DNA of 64,000 nucleotides from Citrobacter koseri ATCC BAA-895. Lineage in GTDB: Bacteria; Pseudomonadota; Gammaproteobacteria; Enterobacterales; Enterobacteriaceae. Location: positions 2,108,001 to 2,172,000 of the forward strand of contig NC_009792.1 in the NCBI RefSeq assembly GCF_000018045.1, given 5' to 3'. Shown here in pieces: positions 8,514 through 16,528 of the stretch (position 1 is its first letter; each line of letters begins with the position of its first letter). The translations under genes were made by a program, and so were the position numbers. The notes beneath the pieces are model-generated. The model was not told the DNA's origin. It saw only the letters and a program-made list of their open reading frames with translations, and made no database searches.

Positions 8514-9413
8514 ATGATTTTCAATATTCAGCGCTATTCTACCCATGATGGCCCCGGCATTCGCACCGTTGTCTTCCTGAAAGGCTGCTCGCTGGGCTGC
8601 CGCTGGTGCCAGAACCCGGAAAGCCGCGCACGCGCCAGAGATCTCTTATACGATGCGCGCCTGTGCCTTGACGGGTGCACGCTGTGCGCGCAAGCCGCGC
8701 CAGAGGTGATCGAACGCGCGCTGAACGGCCTGCTTATTCATCGCGAAAAACTGACCGATGCACATATGGATGCCCTCACCCACTGCTGCCCCACTCAGGC
8801 GTTAACCGTCTGCGGCGAAACAAAGCGCGTGGAAGAGATCATGGACACCGTACTGCGCGACAAGCCGTTTTACGATCGCAGCGGCGGCGGTATAACGCTC
8901 TCCGGCGGCGAGCCCTTTATGCAGCCGGAACTGGCCGCCGCGTTGTTCAAAGCCAGCCATGATGCGGGTATCCATACCGCAGTCGAAACCTGTCTGCACG
9001 TACCGTGGAAATATATCGAACCGTCCCTGCCGAATGTCGATCTGTTCCTCGCCGATTTAAAACACGTTGCTGAGGCGCCGTTTAAGCAGTGGACCGATGG
9101 CAGCGCTTCTCGCGTACTGGAAAACCTGAAAAAGCTCGCTGCCGCCGGTAAAAAAATGATCATCCGCGTGCCGCTCATTCAGGGTTTTAACGCCGATGAA
9201 GAGGCGATCAAAGCCATTACCGATTTTGCCGCCGACGAACTGCACGTCGGTGAGATCCATTTTCTGCCCTATCACACGCTGGGCATCAATAAATACCACT
9301 TACTCAGTCAGCCCTACTATGCCCCGGACAAACCACTTGATGCGCCCGCGTTGCTTGATTTTGCGCAGCAGTACGCCAGCAGCAAAGGTTTAACCGCGAC
9401 TTTACGAGGATAA
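8514..9413 (+). CDS. ybiY: PflE/YbiY, glycyl-radical enzyme activase (radical SAM)
   Basis: Uses a [4Fe-4S] cluster and S-adenosylmethionine to place the glycyl radical on its partner PflF/YbiW. The SAM-cluster cysteines are C25, C29 and C32 (CSLGCRWC). A second cysteine set, C51, C55 and C58 (CLDGCTLC), plus the later THCCPT block, marks the auxiliary ferredoxin-like insert typical of activases of dehydratase/lyase-type glycyl-radical enzymes. The SAM-binding LSGGEPFMQ follows. It ends 4 bp before the pflF ATG, so the pair is co-transcribed and coupled. The start has GAAAGAGAGG upstream. The name PflE implies pyruvate formate-lyase, but the enzyme class of its partner suggests otherwise. Confidence 0.93.
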   Translation: MIFNIQRYSTHDGPGIRTVVFLKGCSLGCRWCQNPESRARARDLLYDARLCLDGCTLCAQAAPEVIERALNGLLIHREKLTDAHMDALTHCCPTQALTVCGETKRVEEIMDTVLRDKPFYDRSGGGITLSGGEPFMQPELAAALFKASHDAGIHTAVETCLHVPWKYIEPSLPNVDLFLADLKHVAEAPFKQWTDGSASRVLENLKKLAAAGKKMIIRVPLIQGFNADEEAIKAITDFAADELHVGEIHFLPYHTLGINKYHLLSQPYYAPDKPLDAPALLDFAQQYASSKGLTATLRG

Positions 9414-9417
9414 TCCC

Positions 9418-11850
9418 ATGACCACACTGAAACTGGATACGCTCAGCGACCGCATCAAAGCGCATAAAACCGCGCTGGTGCACATTGTGAAGCCGCCCGT
9501 ATGTACGGAGCGCGCGCAGCACTACACCGAGATGTATCAGCAACATCTGGATAAGCCGATTCCGGTTCGTCGCGCGCTGGCGCTGGCGCACCATCTGGCG
9601 GAACGCACTATCTGGATCAAACATGACGAACTGATTATCGGCAACCAGGCAAGCGAAGTGCGCGCCGCGCCGATCTTCCCGGAATACACCGTCTCGTGGA
9701 TTGAAAAAGAGATCGACGATCTGGCCGATCGCCCTGGCGCCGGTTTTGCGGTCAGCGAAGAGAACAAACGCGTTTTACACGCCGTGTGCCCGTGGTGGCG
9801 TGGTCAGACGGTACAGGACCGCTGCTACGGCATGTTTACCGATGAGCAAAAAGGCCTGCTGGAAACCGGCATCATTAAAGCCGAGGGCAACATGACCTCC
9901 GGCGACGCGCATCTGGCGGTAAACTTCCCGCTGCTGCTGGAAAAAGGTCTTGATGGTCTGCGTGACAAGGTGGCAGAACGCCGTTCGCGCATTAACCTGA
10001 CCGTACTGGAAGACCTGCACGGCGAGCAATTCCTGAAGGCGATTGATATCGTGCTGGAGGCGGTCAGCCTGCACATCAAACGTTTTGCCGACCTGGCGCG
10101 TCAGATGGCGGCGACAGAAAGCCGTGAAAGCCGCCGTGACGAACTGCTGGCGATGGCGGAGAACTGCGATCTCATCGCCCATCAGCCGCCGCAGACGTTC
10201 TGGCAGGCGCTGCAACTGTGCTATTTCATCCAGCTGATTTTGCAAATCGAGTCTAACGGCCACTCCGTCTCGTTTGGACGTATGGACCAGTATCTCTGGC
10301 CGTATTACCGTCGTGATGTAGAGCAAAACCAGACGCTGGATCGCGAACACGCGATTGAACTGCTGCACAGCTGCTGGCTGAAGCTGCTGGAAGTGAACAA
10401 GATCCGCTCCGGCTCTCACTCCAAAGCCTCTGCGGGCAGCCCGCTGTATCAGAACGTCACCATTGGCGGTCAGAGTCTGGTCAACGGTCAGCCGGTGGAT
10501 GCGGTCAATCCGCTCTCTTACGCTATTCTGGAGTCCTGCGGCCGCCTGCGTTCCACCCAGCCGAACCTCAGCGTGCGCTATCACGCCGGAATGAGCAACG
10601 ACTTCCTCGATGCCTGCGTGCAGGTTATCCGCTGCGGCTTTGGGATGCCCGCGTTCAATAACGACGAAATCGTTATCCCGGAATTTATTAAACTCGGTAT
10701 CGACCCACAAGACGCTTACGACTACGCGGCCATCGGCTGTATCGAAACCGCCGTGGGTGGCAAATGGGGCTACCGCTGCACCGGCATGAGCTTCATTAAC
10801 TTTGCCCGCGTGATGCTGGCAGCGCTGGAAGGCGGTCGCGACGCCACCAGCGGTAAGGTCTTCCTGCCGCAGGAAAAGGCGCTCTCCGCTGGTAACTTCA
10901 CCAGCTTCGATGAAGTGATGGATGCCTGGGATACGCAGATTCGCTACTACACGCGCAAGTCGATCGAAATCGAGTACGTGGTTGACACCATGCTGGAAGA
11001 GAACGTCCATGACATTCTCTGCTCGGCGCTGGTGGATGATTGCATCGAACGCGCGAAGAGCATCAAGCAAGGCGGCGCGAAATATGACTGGGTTTCCGGT
11101 TTGCAGGTCGGTATCGCTAACCTCGGCAACAGCCTGGCGGCGGTGAAAAAACTGGTCTTTGAACAGGGGGCTATCGGCCAACAGCAGCTTGCCGCCGCAC
11201 TGGCCGATGACTTTGAAGGCCTCACTCATGAACAGTTACGCCAGCGACTGATCAACGGCGCGCCAAAATACGGTAACGACGATGACACCGTCGATACCCT
11301 GCTGGCCCGCGCTTATCAGACCTATATCGACGAGCTGAAGCAGTATCACAACCCGCGTTACGGTCGCGGCCCGACGGGCGGCAACTATTACGCCGGAACC
11401 TCGTCCATCTCTGCAAACGTACCGTTTGGCGCGGCAACGATGGCGACGCCGGATGGCCGTAAAGCGCATACCCCGCTGGCGGAAGGGGCAAGCCCGGCTT
11501 CCGGTACTGACCATCTCGGTCCAACGGCGGTTATTGGCTCCGTCGGCAAACTGCCTACCGGCTCAATTCTCGGCGGCGTGTTGCTGAACCAGAAGCTGAA
11601 CCCGGCGACGCTGGAGAACGAATCCGACAAGCAGAAGCTGATGATACTGCTGCGCACTTTCTTCGAAGTGCATAAAGGCTGGCATATTCAGTACAACATC
11701 GTGTCGCGCGAAACGCTGCTGGACGCGAAGAAGCACCCGGATCAGTATCGCGATCTGGTGGTCAGGGTGGCCGGTTATTCCGCCTTCTTTACCGCGCTGT
11801 CGCCGGATGCGCAGGACGATATCATCGCCCGTACTGAGCATACACTTTAA
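9418..11850 (+). CDS. ybiW: PflF/YbiW, glycyl-radical enzyme of the dehydratase/lyase type
   Basis: Oxygen-sensitive glycyl-radical enzyme, 810 residues as in E. coli. The radical glycine is G786 in VRVAGYSAFF. The active-site cysteine is C441 followed by E443 (GCIETAVGG). This Cys-x-Glu pattern belongs to eliminase-type members (glycerol and diol dehydratases, choline lyase); pyruvate formate-lyase has two adjacent cysteines instead. So it is not a true PFL despite its old name. From memory of the literature, YbiW opens 1,5-anhydrohexitol 6-phosphates to a 1-deoxyketose phosphate that an aldolase such as FsaA can cleave. The adjacent fsaA gene fits that. It is followed by a clear terminator and then the effector island. 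Confidence 0.92.
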   Translation: MTTLKLDTLSDRIKAHKTALVHIVKPPVCTERAQHYTEMYQQHLDKPIPVRRALALAHHLAERTIWIKHDELIIGNQASEVRAAPIFPEYTVSWIEKEIDDLADRPGAGFAVSEENKRVLHAVCPWWRGQTVQDRCYGMFTDEQKGLLETGIIKAEGNMTSGDAHLAVNFPLLLEKGLDGLRDKVAERRSRINLTVLEDLHGEQFLKAIDIVLEAVSLHIKRFADLARQMAATESRESRRDELLAMAENCDLIAHQPPQTFWQALQLCYFIQLILQIESNGHSVSFGRMDQYLWPYYRRDVEQNQTLDREHAIELLHSCWLKLLEVNKIRSGSHSKASAGSPLYQNVTIGGQSLVNGQPVDAVNPLSYAILESCGRLRSTQPNLSVRYHAGMSNDFLDACVQVIRCGFGMPAFNNDEIVIPEFIKLGIDPQDAYDYAAIGCIETAVGGKWGYRCTGMSFINFARVMLAALEGGRDATSGKVFLPQEKALSAGNFTSFDEVMDAWDTQIRYYTRKSIEIEYVVDTMLEENVHDILCSALVDDCIERAKSIKQGGAKYDWVSGLQVGIANLGNSLAAVKKLVFEQGAIGQQQLAAALADDFEGLTHEQLRQRLINGAPKYGNDDDTVDTLLARAYQTYIDELKQYHNPRYGRGPTGGNYYAGTSSISANVPFGAATMATPDGRKAHTPLAEGASPASGTDHLGPTAVIGSVGKLPTGSILGGVLLNQKLNPATLENESDKQKLMILLRTFFEVHKGWHIQYNIVSRETLLDAKKHPDQYRDLVVRVAGYSAFFTALSPDAQDDIIARTEHTL

Positions 11851-11861
11851 TTTGTAGACAC

Positions 11862-11893
11862 AAATCCCCGGCATACATTGCTGGGGATTTTTT
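11862..11893 (+). terminator. Rho-independent terminator of pflEF
   Basis: AATCCCC and GGGGATT arms with an 11-12 nt loop, followed directly by a run of T. It lies 12 bp past the pflF stop and marks the left edge of the effector island. Confidence 0.85.
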
Positions 11894-12075
11894 GCATATG
11901 ACTACGCTGATAATAAGATACTTCTTTCCGTACTCACTATAATTTAACATGTTAGTTATTCCTTTTACGTTTAAATAATGGCCACTTTTTCCGTTTAATT
12001 TGATTAATAACAGGTTAACACCTCAGTTTTATCATTAGGCTTATTCCTGATTAAACACCCCACTCAGGAAAGCAA

Positions 12076-14061
12076 ATGAGTAACATTATTTATTTAACGC
12101 TGGAGGGTGATATTCAGGGAAAGATTTCTGCAGGTTGTGGTTCACAGGCCTCTGTTGGTAACCGCTATCAGCTGGGACACGAAAATGAAATCTTTGTCTT
12201 CAGCCTGACGCAGGCAGTGGACGGCGTTAACGGACGTATCCATCACCACGTTCTGCAATTTTGCAAACTCCTGGATAAAAGCTCTCCATTACTCAATAAC
12301 GCCATTAATAATAATGAACGTCTAAAACTGACGTTTGATATTTACCGTACTAATAAACACGGACACATGGAAAAGTTTTATCTTATCGAACTTCGCGGTG
12401 CAACAATACGATCTGTTAATCAGTTAGCTAAAATGAACGATATGCACTATGAATATATATCGGTGGATTACGATTATATTCTGAGTCGTCATCTCATCGC
12501 CGGTACCGAATTCGATTACCTGCTGACGCCGGAGAATTATGGTCGTCTTTTCCCGGTGATGCAGAAGGTCACGCTTCTCAAAGAGCCGCCGGAGCGTAAG
12601 GTAACGCTGGTGCTGGGGGTATTCTTTGATGGCACGGGTAATAACGCGGTGAATACCCGGAACATGCTTGAGGCGCTAACGGCGCAGCACTTTGATATCA
12701 ACAGCCCGGATGCGGCAACCATTCTCTCCAAGAATGCATCGGAGAAGATGGGGATTAGCGGGATTGGGGCGGGTAGTTATCTGGGGTATTACACGAACAT
12801 TCACTGGTTGAATGAGTTATATGAGCAAAACTTTCAAACTGATGGTAACTATATTCAAGGTGCTGTCTATGTTGAGGGCATTGGCACCCGCGCTGGCGAG
12901 CCTGATAACCCGATAGGCCTGGGGCTGGGCACCGCAGAAACCGGGATAATCGCCAAAACTGACGATGCGGTGGCGCAACTTGAAGCCGGGATAAAGAAAA
13001 CACGATCTCGTTTAAACGGTAAGTATGTTGTCGATACCCTGCTGTTTGATATCTTCGGTTTCAGTCGCGGTGCAGCCGCTGCCCGCCACTTTGCCAACCG
13101 CGTCCAGTCAGCAGATCCCGCTATTGCCAATGCAATTTCGGCAGGCATGGGCAAAGTGAGCTATAGCGGTGCATCATCGGGCAAAACCCGCTTTCTCGGC
13201 ATTATGGACACCGTGGCGGCAGTGGGTACGGTGGCAAACGGCCTTAATCCTCACAGCGCAAATACCGGTAACGTCAACATCCGCCTGCGCCCCGGCGTGG
13301 CGCAAAAGGTGTTTCACATTATCGCCCAACACGAGTGCCGCTATAACTTCGCTCTTAACAGCGTTGCCCCAGCCTGGCCGGAGCTGTCGCTTCCCGGCGC
13401 CCATTCCGATATCGGCGGCGGATATCTGCCGCAGCTGCGGGAAGACCTCTTTCTCACCCGTCCGCTGGTGGAAACCCTGCCTCATAATCAACCAAGCGCA
13501 CAATCTCACGTTTACCGGCAGACAATGGCGCAGCTGCGTATGCTGGAGCATTCGCCGGCCATCATGCCCGTCATTCGTACCAATGCGATCACCCCGGAAG
13601 CATGGCAGGACGATTTAGCACCAGCGGATCGCTACAGCCAGCAGCAAAAACGCACCTTTGCCGCGCTGACGTTGCGCCATCGCACGGTCAGCTATGACTG
13701 GTCGAAGGTTGCGCTACGGGTAATGGTCGATGCCGCAGTCGAAGCTGGGGCGTTGTTTGCTGACGTAGACAAAACCAGAGGACACGCGCTGCCTGACGAA
13801 CTGAAACCGTTCTGCGAACATGCACGTGAGATGGGAAAAGCAGCTCGCCGGCATGCAGCCGTCAACGGTTTTTCACCAGAAGACATGGATTTGATTGCCC
13901 AAAACTATATCCACTGCTCAGCCCACTGGAACGCCGTAGATCTCAGACAGAACGGGGAATTACAGGGTGGCGCTTCAGCCTGCGAAACCATCAGTTTTGT
14001 GAACCGGCCGGACGAGAACTGGCTAAGAACGATTTACAACATGGACGGAAAAAAACGATGA
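12076..14061 (+). CDS. Hcp-DUF2235 fusion: probable type VI secretion phospholipase effector
   Basis: 661 residues in two parts. Residues 1-155 look like an Hcp tube protein: IYLTLEGDIQGKI start, a central HHHVLQFCKLLDKSSPLL matching the Hcp I(H/T)-x-P(L/F)-x-(I/F)TK-x-(I/L)D-x-(A/S)SP block, then KFYLIELRGATI. Residues 175-600 are a DUF2235 alpha/beta hydrolase: GVFFDGTGNN (181-190), nucleophile serine S330 in GFSRG (328-332), and acidic block HSDIGGGY with D445. This fold is that of Tle1-type antibacterial phospholipases. The fusion would carry the lipase out as a subunit of the secreted tube. No other T6SS gene is visible here, so it would depend on a system elsewhere. Its stop overlaps the first lipoprotein ATG (ATGA). 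The 5' region is AT-rich compared with its neighbours, suggesting transfer. Confidence 0.82.
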   Translation: MSNIIYLTLEGDIQGKISAGCGSQASVGNRYQLGHENEIFVFSLTQAVDGVNGRIHHHVLQFCKLLDKSSPLLNNAINNNERLKLTFDIYRTNKHGHMEKFYLIELRGATIRSVNQLAKMNDMHYEYISVDYDYILSRHLIAGTEFDYLLTPENYGRLFPVMQKVTLLKEPPERKVTLVLGVFFDGTGNNAVNTRNMLEALTAQHFDINSPDAATILSKNASEKMGISGIGAGSYLGYYTNIHWLNELYEQNFQTDGNYIQGAVYVEGIGTRAGEPDNPIGLGLGTAETGIIAKTDDAVAQLEAGIKKTRSRLNGKYVVDTLLFDIFGFSRGAAAARHFANRVQSADPAIANAISAGMGKVSYSGASSGKTRFLGIMDTVAAVGTVANGLNPHSANTGNVNIRLRPGVAQKVFHIIAQHECRYNFALNSVAPAWPELSLPGAHSDIGGGYLPQLREDLFLTRPLVETLPHNQPSAQSHVYRQTMAQLRMLEHSPAIMPVIRTNAITPEAWQDDLAPADRYSQQQKRTFAALTLRHRTVSYDWSKVALRVMVDAAVEAGALFADVDKTRGHALPDELKPFCEHAREMGKAARRHAAVNGFSPEDMDLIAQNYIHCSAHWNAVDLRQNGELQGGASACETISFVNRPDENWLRTIYNMDGKKR

Positions 14062-14741
14062 AAAGGCATTACGTACTGACACTTACACTATTACTGTCAA
14101 TCACTGGCTGCAGCCCACAGAAACCTCACCCTTTGCAGTCAAAACAGGCCGCCAGTGGTGACTGGACGCTGCCTTATGGCGAGTGGAGTTTTTCTTTTGT
14201 CACCCCTTCTGAACTACCCGCAGAAGTCCTTCATGCCCGGGTTATTGATACGGATGGTTATCTGTATACCTTTAATACGCTTGATCCGACTTCCCGAAGT
14301 CCTGATTCTATCGACAATTGGGCTACTGCTGTTCATGGTGTCAGCTTTAATAATTTCAACAAAGTCAAAAAGCCGCCTCAGTACATTGTCTTCTGCTGGG
14401 AATCCTATATCGATAAACAAACTTACGAGACCAGCGCCGTGTTCGGACCAGAAACCTGGCTACGGATGAAAACCCCTGCCGATCATACCTGGGACGGGGA
14501 TGCCGTCTGGTACGACAATATAACTTTCGGCCTGTCCCCTGGTGGCAAAGTCAACGTCTGGTTCCCCGATGTCGCCGGACGTCCCAGCCTTCCCGTAAAA
14601 CCGCTGAAAATGTGGACCCTCGCAGGCAACGAGATGACGCTCTGCAAAGACTACGTCGTCCCCGGCGGCACGTTTAATTTCATTCAGTCGACGCAGGATT
14701 TCATTAAAGGCAAAACCTACCCGTACGGCGACTGGGAATAA
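14058..14741 (+). CDS. Lipoprotein, first copy; probable immunity to the Hcp-DUF2235 effector (DUF2931-like)
   Basis: 227 residues with a lipoprotein signal: MKRHYVL, hydrophobic stretch, lipobox ITGC at C18. Ser at +2 predicts outer-membrane retention facing the periplasm. The body, with LPYGEWSFSF, CWESYIDKQTYET and VWFPDVAGRP, resembles the DUF2931 lipoproteins I recall beside T6SS lipase genes. The start overlaps the effector stop by 4 bp, so the two are translationally coupled, the usual effector-immunity layout. Periplasmic anchoring suits neutralising a lipase that acts on membranes from the periplasm. The family name is from memory; the immunity role is inferred from position and export signal. 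Confidence 0.7.
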   Translation: MKRHYVLTLTLLLSITGCSPQKPHPLQSKQAASGDWTLPYGEWSFSFVTPSELPAEVLHARVIDTDGYLYTFNTLDPTSRSPDSIDNWATAVHGVSFNNFNKVKKPPQYIVFCWESYIDKQTYETSAVFGPETWLRMKTPADHTWDGDAVWYDNITFGLSPGGKVNVWFPDVAGRPSLPVKPLKMWTLAGNEMTLCKDYVVPGGTFNFIQSTQDFIKGKTYPYGDWE

Positions 14742-14746
14742 CGCGG

Positions 14747-15427
14747 ATGAATATAAACAAACTGCTTTTAATCCCACTGCTGATAATCGCCTCTGGCTGC
14801 AGCCCGCAGAAACCTGAACCTTTGCAGTCAAAACAGGCCGCCAGTGGTGACTGGACGCTGCCTTATGGCAAGTGGAGTTTTTCCTTTATCACGCCCTATG
14901 AGCTACCAGCGGAAACGCTTCATGCTCGGGTGATAGACACGGATGGTTATCTGTATACCTTTAATACGCTTGACCCGACGTCCCGCGACTCAGAATCCGT
15001 GGACAAATGGACTGATGTGGCCTTTGGCGGTAGCGTCGTTTTCAACAAAGTCAAAAAACCGCCTCAGTACATTGTCTTCTGCTGGGAATCCTATATCGAC
15101 AAACAAACTTACGAGACCAGCGCCGTGTTCGGACCAGAAACCTGGCTACGGATGAAAACCCCTGCCGATCATACCTGGGACGGGGATGCCGTCTGGTACG
15201 ATAATCTTCTCTTCGGCCTATCCCCTGGTGGCAAAGTCAACGTCTGGTTCCCCGATGTCGCCGGGCGTCCCAGCCTTCCCGTAAAACCGCTGAAAATGTG
15301 GACCCTCACAGGCAACGAGATGACGCTCTGCAAAGACTACATCGTCCCCGGCGGCACGTTTAATTTCATTCAGTCGACTCAGAATTTCATTAAAGGCAAA
15401 ACCTACCCGTATGGAAACTGGGATTAA
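14747..15427 (+). CDS. Lipoprotein, second copy (tandem duplicate of the preceding gene)
   Basis: 226 residues, lipobox IASGC with C18 and Ser at +2, starting 5 bp after the first copy. Downstream of the signal peptide it is nearly identical to copy one, in DNA as well as protein. Differences are concentrated in one block: residues 81-100 read SPDSIDNWATAV... in copy one and DSESVDKWTDVA... in copy two, which is one residue shorter. The signal peptides also differ. Either the duplicate has diversified to cover a variant toxin, or recombination has swapped a segment. After its TAA the same frame stays open for another 21 codons (QYPYPTGNYKYGDF...), hinting at a lost longer tail. Confidence 0.7.
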   Translation: MNINKLLLIPLLIIASGCSPQKPEPLQSKQAASGDWTLPYGKWSFSFITPYELPAETLHARVIDTDGYLYTFNTLDPTSRDSESVDKWTDVAFGGSVVFNKVKKPPQYIVFCWESYIDKQTYETSAVFGPETWLRMKTPADHTWDGDAVWYDNLLFGLSPGGKVNVWFPDVAGRPSLPVKPLKMWTLTGNEMTLCKDYIVPGGTFNFIQSTQNFIKGKTYPYGNWD

Positions 15428-15493
15428 CAATATCCTTACCCGACAGGCAACTACAAATACGGCGACTTCAGTTGCCGTTTCACTTTCGAATGA
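15428..15493 (+). pseudogene. Possible 3' remnant of a further lipoprotein copy
   Basis: In frame with the preceding gene and directly after its TAA, 21 codons read QYPYPTGNYKYGDFSC... and end at a TGA. The block echoes the TYPYGNW end of the lipoproteins. It could be the scar of a third copy lost by recombination, or the former C-terminus of copy two. It runs into the TTTC...GAAA dyad upstream of ybiV. Very short, so chance is a serious alternative. Confidence 0.25.
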
Positions 15494-15495
15494 AA
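15484..15495. promoter_or_regulatory. Candidate operator dyad upstream of ybiV
   Basis: TTTC-GAAT-GAAA, flanked by AC on the left, matches the reverse complement of the pflE-fsaA dyad at nearly every position. It lies about 68 bp before the ybiV ATG. Part of it overlaps the open tail noted after the lipoprotein genes, so its age is uncertain. Confidence 0.5.
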
Positions 15496-15562
15496 TTAAA
15501 TTTGTGCTCCCCGTCACCTTGTTATTAGAATGTTTCAAAACGCAGTGACCCAGGAGCAATGT

Positions 15563-16378
15563 ATGACCGTTAAAGTTATCGTCATTGATATGGACGGAAC
15601 TTTTCTCGACGACGCCAAAAAGTACGATCACGCACGATTTATGGCGCAGTATCAGGAACTAAAAAAACGCGGCATCGAATTTGTCGTCGCCAGCGGCAAT
15701 CAGTATTACCAACTTATTTCCTTTTTCCCCGAGCTGAAAGACGAAATTTCCTTCGTCGCGGAAAATGGCGCGCTGGTTTATGAGCATGGCAAGCAGCTGT
15801 TTCATGGCGAACTGACCCGGCATGAATCCCGTATTGTGATTGGCGAGCTGTTAAAAGATAAGCAGCTTAATTTTGTCGCCTGCGGCCTGAAAAGCGCTTA
15901 TGTCAGCGAACATGCGCCGGAATCTTTTGTGGCGCTGATGTCGAAGCACTACCACCGTCTGCAACCCGTGAAGGATTACCAGGACATTGACGATGTTCTG
16001 TTTAAGTTTTCACTGAACCTGCCAGACCAGCAGATCCCCTTCGTGGTTGATGCGCTGCATACGTCGCTGGACGGCATTATGAAACCCGTGACCAGCGGCT
16101 TCGGCTTCATCGACTTAATCATACCGGGATTACACAAAGCGAACGGCATCAGCCGTCTGTTGAAACGCTGGGATCTTTCGCCGCAAAATGTGGTGGCGAT
16201 TGGCGACAGCGACAACGATGCGGAAATGCTGAAAATGGCGCGGTATGCTTTCGCGATGGCGAACGCCGCAGACAACATCAAAGCCCTCAGCCGTTATCAT
16301 ACCGATGATAACAACCATCAGGGAGCGTTAAACGTGATTCAGGCCGTACTGGATAACGCCCCGCCTTTTAACATCTGA
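15563..16378 (+). CDS. ybiV: YbiV, HAD-family sugar phosphatase (Cof type)
   Basis: Haloacid-dehalogenase-fold phosphatase; the E. coli enzyme hydrolyses sugar phosphates. Motif I is DMDGTFLDD, with the catalytic Asp pair at residues 9 and 11. Motif II is ASGNQYYQ, motif III the lysine region before GISRLLKRWDL, and motif IV GDSDNDAEML; the cap domain lies between II and III. The start at 15563 (MTVKVIVI) has AGGAG upstream and gives 271 residues, equal to E. coli YbiV; an earlier in-frame ATG at 15530 adds 11 unsupported residues. In E. coli it sits next to ybiW; here the effector island separates them. A shared dyad suggests it still belongs with pflEF, fsaA and ybiU. Confidence 0.93.
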   Translation: MTVKVIVIDMDGTFLDDAKKYDHARFMAQYQELKKRGIEFVVASGNQYYQLISFFPELKDEISFVAENGALVYEHGKQLFHGELTRHESRIVIGELLKDKQLNFVACGLKSAYVSEHAPESFVALMSKHYHRLQPVKDYQDIDDVLFKFSLNLPDQQIPFVVDALHTSLDGIMKPVTSGFGFIDLIIPGLHKANGISRLLKRWDLSPQNVVAIGDSDNDAEMLKMARYAFAMANAADNIKALSRYHTDDNNHQGALNVIQAVLDNAPPFNI

Positions 16379-16386
16379 TTCCAGAT

Positions 16387-16410
16387 ACCGGAGCGCTGCT
16401 CCGGTTTCCT
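16387..16410 (+). terminator. Hairpin terminator after ybiV
   Basis: ACCGGAGC-GCT-GCTCCGGT, a perfect 8-bp stem 9 bp past the stop, followed by a pyrimidine-rich tract (TTCCTCC) rather than a clean T run. Confidence 0.6.
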
Positions 16411-16450
16411 CCTGCTTTTCCATTCTGCGTACCGCATCAAGTTTTTAAAC

Positions 16451-16478
16451 TTGCATTAACTTATTTATAACTTATATT
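16451..16478 (+). promoter_or_regulatory. Candidate sigma-70 promoter of ybiU
   Basis: TTGCAT and TATATT separated by 16 bp, in an AT-rich stretch. The TTTC...GAAA dyad (16500-16511) would then lie just downstream of the transcription start, a repressing position. Confidence 0.45.
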
Positions 16479-16496
16479 GTCATTTGTAATTAATTT

Positions 16497-16513
16497 AAGT
16501 TTCGAATGAAAGT
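16497..16513. promoter_or_regulatory. Candidate operator dyad in front of ybiU
   Basis: The 17 bp contain TTTC-GAAT-GAAA (16500-16511) and differ at one base from the reverse complement of the pflE-fsaA dyad. The site ends 15 bp before the ybiU ATG, so a bound protein would block transcription or translation initiation. Confidence 0.6.
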
Positions 16514-16528
16514 CAATGCGAGGTGGTT

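Noticed and set aside
9775..11229. A 484-codon open frame on the minus strand opposite pflF
   Set aside because: It lies wholly antisense to a clear glycyl-radical enzyme gene, has no ribosome site or recognisable domain, and such shadow frames are common in GC-rich enteric genes.
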